17,185 bases of DNA from the NCBI GenBank assembly GCA_031275255.1, contig JAISPA010000215.1:1-17185 (forward strand), written 5' to 3'. Below are positions 12,984 through 17,185 of this stretch, one piece after another. The number at the start of each line of letters is the position of its first letter. The first letter of the stretch is position 1. The stretch comes from Acidaminococcales bacterium (GTDB lineage Bacteria > Bacillota > Negativicutes > Acidaminococcales > JAISLQ01). The notes under the pieces were generated by a model that saw only the letters and a list, made by a program, of their open reading frames with translations, did no database searches and was not told where the DNA came from. The translations under genes and the position numbers were made by a program.

Positions 12984-13643
12984 CTACATGCCTCCTAAAA
13001 GTTTTATTTTTTCCCTGTATAATTCAACGGCCCTGGAGTTCTCCAACTCCTGCGACCTTGCGTTCTCCAACGCAAGCCGGGCATTATCCAATGCCGCTTT
13101 GTCGCGGGCGTGAATGTCTGTTTTTTCATAGGCGGGCGTTGTGACCGCCGAAACGTCGAAAACTTTGTTTATTTTGATAATGTGGCGCAGGGGCAGTTCT
13201 GAATCAAGCCCTTCCCAGCGTTCTTCTTTTACGGAAAATACGAATGACATGCCGGAAATGTCGCCGCGCTCAACGCTGGAAAAAAGCTGCCGCGCCTCGG
13301 AATTGTTTTTCGTGTCTATGTCGGCGCTGACAAAAAGCCCCGCCTCGTCAATTTTTAGCCGCATAGTGCTGCCGCCGTTATTGCGGCGGCTCCGGGCAAG
13401 AGGAATTTTGCGCCAATCATGGTTAACGAACAGCGGAACATCGTCAAAATCAGTACCGTCAAAGGCTCCCCGCTCAATTATTTCTTCGAACCAGCCACAG
13501 ATGTTTGTTTTTGATCCGAATACTGCGGCATGTCCTTCCACGCGTTTTACGCCGTCGTCCGCGTCGCCTTCGCTTCTTTTTTGCGCCTTGATATCCGTAA
13601 ATTTGTAACTTCTTGTTAAAATCAGGTTTTGCTCTTTATTCAT
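12984..13643 (-). CDS. HK97-type prohead protease (U35)
   Basis: This 219-residue serine protease carries the family's VEGHAAVFGS element near 35-44, an FEEIIERGAF segment (52-61), catalytic His75 in LFVNHDW and the serine motif DISGMSFVF with Ser133. It ends with a charged helical tail (ALDNARLALENARSQELENS) that may bind the capsid delta domain. It cleaves the capsid delta domain inside the prohead and then itself. It overlaps the portal stop by 8 bases, has AGGGGCG upstream, and is followed after two bases by its substrate gene. Confidence 0.93.
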   Translation of the reverse strand: MNKEQNLILTRSYKFTDIKAQKRSEGDADDGVKRVEGHAAVFGSKTNICGWFEEIIERGAFDGTDFDDVPLFVNHDWRKIPLARSRRNNGGSTMRLKIDEAGLFVSADIDTKNNSEARQLFSSVERGDISGMSFVFSVKEERWEGLDSELPLRHIIKINKVFDVSAVTTPAYEKTDIHARDKAALDNARLALENARSQELENSRAVELYREKIKLLGGM

Positions 13644-14898
13644 TTTTTATCGCCCCTATTTTTTTAATTTTACTTTCTTGCGCCTGGTATTCGTCCACGA
13701 TGTCAAGGGAAACGAAGTTGAGCGATTGTAAACGCCTGTCTCCTTCATCAAACGGCTCTATGCCGAACATGGCGTTAATCTGGTTCAGCGACATGGCGCC
13801 GGTGTCGGCGGCGAATCTGGCCATTTCTATTTTGTCTTGCGTGCTTAGATAGCTGGTGCGGTCGTAATAGCACTTTATCCGGTGTCCTATGTCCTGCTCG
13901 CGCTGCGAAAACAGGCAGACCGACATGGCCTGCTCAAATTCGACGATAAATTCCTCAATGCAGTTCTGGTAAAACGCGCTGTGCTGCTCGCCTGTATAGT
14001 CGCCGGAAATTATAGCGTCGGATATGCCGTAACGCTCGCGGATGATTGCTTTCAAGAATTGCAGGGGCGCATTTTTTATGTCAACGGGCTTGTTCGCAAC
14101 AGGGGTAAATTCTCCGGCAAGGTCAGTGGCGACAACCCCGGCTTTGCTGGTAAATATGTGGTCTTCAAAATTATCCCGCGCCAGCTTTATTTTTTCCTGG
14201 TCGAGTAAGGTTTTCACGGTGTAAACGCCCGTTATTTTTAAACTGGCTTCAATCGCCTTTGGCAATCCATCAATGACCTTGTTCAGCGTTCCCAGCGCGT
14301 TTTGAAGGTCTTTCGTGTCCGGCCGGCCGTAATCGTTGCCGCCGCCGACTATAAGGTTTTTGCCGCGCCGCCATTTAAGGTGAACTAAATCCTCATAAGG
14401 CAAAACGTCAGTTGAGCCGTCCCGCCAATAAAACTTGATTTCCCAGACTTTTTCTTTGTCGTCCGTGCCTATTTCTATTTGCGTGGGGTTAAGCGGCCAA
14501 AAAGCGGTATATTTTCTATATTCGGCGCCGGCCGCGTCCCGGACGGTTTCAAACTGCGGGTAGATAAAGGCGTTGCAGTCTTTCCGGCGCAGCCATTCCA
14601 CGCTGGCCAAAAAATCTTTGGCGGTCTGCAAGGGGTTCGGCTTGAAACGGAAAAGCCGTGTAATGTCATCGTTTTGCCTTTTTATGCCGCCCGGCTTTTC
14701 GACAACCGACATAACAGAAATTTTGCTGATTTCGGCGGCAATGCGGTCAATGCAATTATTTACAAAGTCGGAAAAATAGACGTTGTCGCCGAAAGATGAA
14801 AATAACGCTCTGCCATCGTTGAGAAAAAGCGTTATTTCTTTTTGCCGCTTGTTTGCGCGGTATTTATCGAGTATTTTCTTGAAAAAATTTGTTATCAA
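13636..14898 (-). CDS. Portal protein (HK97 family)
   Basis: This 420-residue protein has the HK97 portal layout. The N-terminal helix is followed by FVNNCIDRIAAEISKISVMS near 46-64. Next come LFRFKPNPLQTAKDFLASVE near 82-101, the YEDLVHLKWRRG segment near 168-179, and the long helical crown with APLQFLKAIIRERYGISDAI near 286-305. A C-terminal FDEGDRRLQSLNFV strand pattern follows. It forms the dodecameric DNA entry pore at one capsid vertex. The start is TTG, with purine-rich AAGGGGGAAGGG just upstream and no ATG nearby. The gap to the terminase stop is 12 bases. Confidence 0.93.
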   Translation of the reverse strand: MITNFFKKILDKYRANKRQKEITLFLNDGRALFSSFGDNVYFSDFVNNCIDRIAAEISKISVMSVVEKPGGIKRQNDDITRLFRFKPNPLQTAKDFLASVEWLRRKDCNAFIYPQFETVRDAAGAEYRKYTAFWPLNPTQIEIGTDDKEKVWEIKFYWRDGSTDVLPYEDLVHLKWRRGKNLIVGGGNDYGRPDTKDLQNALGTLNKVIDGLPKAIEASLKITGVYTVKTLLDQEKIKLARDNFEDHIFTSKAGVVATDLAGEFTPVANKPVDIKNAPLQFLKAIIRERYGISDAIISGDYTGEQHSAFYQNCIEEFIVEFEQAMSVCLFSQREQDIGHRIKCYYDRTSYLSTQDKIEMARFAADTGAMSLNQINAMFGIEPFDEGDRRLQSLNFVSLDIVDEYQAQESKIKKIGAIKNE

Positions 14899-14910
14899 AG
14901 CCCTTCCCCC

Positions 14911-16626
14911 TTACGGCGATATGCTCAGGTATTCGCTTTTGTAACGCCCGAAAGCGGCGTAAGCGATGATAAAACCCAATGTGCCGTCTATCCTGTTTTT
15001 GCTCTGCCCGTGATGTTTCACGGGCATTATCCTGCCGATGTTGTCCGTTTTAAAAGAGGTGTTTTTTAAGCACCAGCGGTCAATCGGGTTGTTGTTGTAG
15101 ATAAGTTTTTTGCTTTTTAAATCCGTTTCAACGGTACGCATTGGGTTTGATAATGAGTTCATGTCCATGCCAACGCGCTCTAAAACTTCTTCGCCGAAAT
15201 ACTCTTTGACCAGCCGCTTAAAGTCGTTGGCGTGCCAGTTGTCATAGCCTATTTTGAACGGCTTCATGCCGTATTGCTTGTATAAGCCATAGAACCATTT
15301 GACAACAAATTCCGCGTCCACTTCCCCGCCGGGGCATATCGTTACAAGCCCGTCTTTTTCCCAGCCCCGATAGTCCTTGTTTTCAGGGTTCAACGCCTTG
15401 TCATCGTGCAAAATGGCGTCCGCCTTGATTTCGGGGATAAAATACATGGTCAGGCTATATCTTAGCCCGGTGCTTTTGTCAAAAAACATTGCCCGGGCGT
15501 TGCAAAGGTCGGTAGTTTCGGCGTAGTCCAGCGCGCCGATGTAATATAAGCCTTTGAATCGCTCCGGGGAAAATGTTTCTGTGTTCGTGAATTCGCCTTC
15601 CTGCAGCCAGGCCGACGAAGAATTTTGCTTTATGTTGAAATCCTTCGCCAGAACGAACGCCCTTGTCCCGCTGCTGGTTTTAGCTTCTTCGACCATCTGC
15701 CGCAGGAACGACCATTTTTTAATGACGCCAACGCCTGGATTGCTTTTGTGCCAGGAATTTTCATTTTGCCAGACTTCGGCCTCGCTGTCCTGCGTATATA
15801 GCCAGACCAGAAAGCGCGGGCGGTGAAGCTCCCCGCTTAATACTTTCCGGGCGTCAGACAGTCGGTGATCCAAATATCCGTCATCGGCAAATCCTTCCGT
15901 GGTAAGCTCAAAGTACAGCGGCTCGTCTTGCGTTGACAAAGCCTGCCTTATTGGCATGACCAGGCTTTCATCTTTCATTTCAAAGACTTCGTCAACCGCG
16001 CCGATACTGATGTTGCGCCCTTCTTTCGCGCCTGTCTTTGCCGACAGCCGGCGAATGTTGCCTTTGTTGTGAGAACTGAATTTGCCTGTGAGCCTTGGAT
16101 ATTTCGGGTTGCCGAAAAAAATTCCCTTAATGTTTTTGCGCGTACATTTTTCTATTTTTCGGCTTTCCTCGCGCATGGCGTTAATCGCTTGGAACATCAA
16201 GTCGGCTTGCTCGTAATCGTTGCTGGCGCACAGAATTTTTTTGCCCCATTCGCCGCAAAACCATTCAGCCAGGCCAATCGCCGCGACAAGCGGGGTTTTG
16301 CCGTTTTTGCGGCCAACTAAAAAAAGTACATCCTGATATTTTCGGACGTACCTTTTTAGGTCATCATCGTATATTTTTATGGCGAAAATCGCCTCGATAA
16401 ACGCTTTTTGAAATAGTTCCAACTGGAATTTCTTGCCCGCGAAAGGCGCTTCGTAATGCTTGCACTCGGTTTCAATGAACTTGATACGCTTTTCGGACGC
16501 TTCAAGGTCTATTAAAATATCAGGGTTTTGTATGTCCTCAATCAGCCGTTCAAGCTGTATCAGGAGTTCTTTCCCAACGATAATTTCCCCTGACAGGCAT
16601 TTTCTGTAATATTCTTCTATGTGCAT
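14911..16626 (-). CDS. terL: Terminase large subunit
   Basis: This 571-residue packaging motor has an ATPase domain with the P-loop variant VGRKNGKT (104-111), a Walker B stretch SIGAVDEV with D212/E213, and a TTEG coupling motif at 242-245. The RNase H-like nuclease domain shows GALDYAE (D367), KIGYDNW (D462) and NRIDGTL (D548), the expected acidic triad. It cuts concatemeric DNA and pumps it into the prohead through the portal. Its ATG overlaps the small subunit stop by one base (TAATG). The length is normal for the family and no break is seen. Confidence 0.95.
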   Translation of the reverse strand: MHIEEYYRKCLSGEIIVGKELLIQLERLIEDIQNPDILIDLEASEKRIKFIETECKHYEAPFAGKKFQLELFQKAFIEAIFAIKIYDDDLKRYVRKYQDVLFLVGRKNGKTPLVAAIGLAEWFCGEWGKKILCASNDYEQADLMFQAINAMREESRKIEKCTRKNIKGIFFGNPKYPRLTGKFSSHNKGNIRRLSAKTGAKEGRNISIGAVDEVFEMKDESLVMPIRQALSTQDEPLYFELTTEGFADDGYLDHRLSDARKVLSGELHRPRFLVWLYTQDSEAEVWQNENSWHKSNPGVGVIKKWSFLRQMVEEAKTSSGTRAFVLAKDFNIKQNSSSAWLQEGEFTNTETFSPERFKGLYYIGALDYAETTDLCNARAMFFDKSTGLRYSLTMYFIPEIKADAILHDDKALNPENKDYRGWEKDGLVTICPGGEVDAEFVVKWFYGLYKQYGMKPFKIGYDNWHANDFKRLVKEYFGEEVLERVGMDMNSLSNPMRTVETDLKSKKLIYNNNPIDRWCLKNTSFKTDNIGRIMPVKHHGQSKNRIDGTLGFIIAYAAFGRYKSEYLSISP

Positions 16627-16955
16627 TATCCGTCGCCGTATTCCCTTTCAAGCTCGTCCATTTCCTCTGAAATGTTGCGGCCTAAAATGCTTGACAGCTT
16701 GGCAATATAATTTAAGTAATTGGCGCGTTGCCGGACTATCACCCTGCTAATCGGCATTTCTTTCTGTTGCAGCGGGTTTTTGGGGTTTATCCGTATATGC
16801 CCGGTGGCTTTTGCTATTTTCCGCAATTCCGTCAACTCAACGGTAATGCCGGCAAGTTCCCGGATAGCCCCGTCAACCAAGGCTCGTTGTTTTTCGTCGA
16901 CGTCGGAGAAAAGCGCGGTTAGTTTCTCGTAAATTGCCTTTTCCGTCAAAATCAA
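16626..16955 (-). CDS. terS: Terminase small subunit (P27-like)
   Basis: A helical protein directly upstream of terL with LTEKAIYEKLTALFSDVDEK, then VDGAIRELAGITVELTELRK, and a C-terminal helix with ANYLNYIAKLSSILG, the pattern of P27-type small terminases that recognise pac/cos DNA. The start is uncertain. TTG at 16955 (or 16949) has AAAGGA just upstream and gives about 109 residues. The frame stays open to a TTG at 17036 (136 residues), where I see no ribosome site. The short start fits the usual family N-terminus better, so it is used here. Confidence 0.8.
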   Translation of the reverse strand: MILTEKAIYEKLTALFSDVDEKQRALVDGAIRELAGITVELTELRKIAKATGHIRINPKNPLQQKEMPISRVIVRQRANYLNYIAKLSSILGRNISEEMDELEREYGDG

Positions 16956-17067
16956 TCCGTCCTTTCCCGAAAAATCGGCCTTTTTCGTTGGGGAAAAAGT
17001 CAAAAATTGGCCGTGTGTGTTAAAGTCCTGCGGCAACCGGTATTATCCGGCACCGGCCAAAATCGAA

Positions 17068-17102
17068 GGTGGGGGGGGATTATGGCTCGTACTCCCCCCA
17101 CC
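17068..17102 (-). terminator. GC-rich hairpin overlapping the stop codon of the upstream gene
   Basis: On the minus strand GGTGGGGGGA, the last codons of the partial gene, can pair with TCCCCCCCCACC after a 13-base loop that contains the TAA stop. TTCGATTTT follows. This resembles a weak rho-independent terminator separating the terminase operon from upstream genes. The T tract is poor, so an mRNA processing or translational role is also possible. The rest of 17037..17067 holds only CCGG-rich short inverted repeats. Confidence 0.5.
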
Positions 17103-17184
17103 ATTTTTCAATCCATCGGGCAAATCCTTGCATGGTCGCCGTCTGCGCCAAACATTTTTCTTTCGCGCTCTCAATGTAAATAAG
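17080..17184 (-). CDS. 3' end of an unknown phage gene (partial)
   Basis: A minus-strand frame enters from the right edge and reads 34 codons before TAA at 17080..17082. The visible C-terminus begins LIYIESAKEKCLAQTATMQG and ends with the Trp-rich FARWIEKWWGEYEP. It looks like real coding sequence (helical, charged, aromatic end). Genes just before terS in such phages are often small regulators or HNH nucleases. No HNH motif is visible in this fragment and I do not assign a family. Confidence 0.55.
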   Translation of the reverse strand, partial: LIYIESAKEKCLAQTATMQGFARWIEKWWGEYEP

Positions 17185-17185
17185 T

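Overview
The window is the late structural module of a tailed bacteriophage or prophage. It reads entirely on the minus strand, so gene order runs from the right edge to the left edge. The parts are those of a siphovirus with an HK97-fold head: P27-like small terminase, large terminase, portal, U35-type prohead protease, major capsid protein, four head-tail joining proteins, tail terminator, tail tube protein, frameshifted tail chaperone, tape measure, Dit and hub. There is no tail sheath, so a contractile tail is unlikely. Genes are packed with ATGA, GTGA or TAATG overlaps and strong AGGAGG-type ribosome sites. Moderately GC-rich coding, several GTG/TTG starts and an oxygen-sensitive radical SAM enzyme suggest an anaerobic Firmicutes host (Clostridia or Negativicutes). 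That placement is inference.

Right third (about 17185 to 11450): the tail end of an unknown gene, a GC-rich hairpin, the packaging motor (terS, terL), portal, protease and capsid, then a small Ala/Glu-rich protein. Middle (11457 to 8440): gp6-like connector, head closure protein, HK97 gp10-like protein, tail completion protein and a tail tube protein carrying a C-terminal Fn3 domain. A rho-independent terminator follows the tube gene. The tail assembly chaperone pair comes next, joined by a canonical A AAA AAC -1 slippery site. Left half (8447 to 1245): a 1000-residue tape measure, Dit, a baseplate hub without a lytic domain, a glycine-rich tail protein, a small Ig-like/BppU-like protein and a tail fibre.

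The unusual part is the left end. The tail fibre (1245..2231) has no cysteine in its first 318 residues and then ends HGHTTTAVNCNCTCSGTCG, with four cysteines in its last ten residues. Nine bases downstream, with its ribosome site touching the fibre stop codon, lies a radical SAM enzyme with a CxxxCxxC cluster and a full seven-cysteine SPASM domain (168..1235), the architecture of RiPP and protein maturases. A third reading frame overlaps the radical SAM stop by ATGA, has a strong ribosome site (GAGGGGG) and runs out of the window at position 1. My main hypothesis is that the phage post-translationally modifies the C-terminal cysteine peptide of its own tail fibre, for example by thioether cross-links. 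This would be a RiPP-like maturation cassette placed on a virion tip.

No tRNA, CRISPR array, insertion sequence, reverse transcriptase, integrase, holin or endolysin is visible. No stretch longer than about 150 bases lacks a gene.
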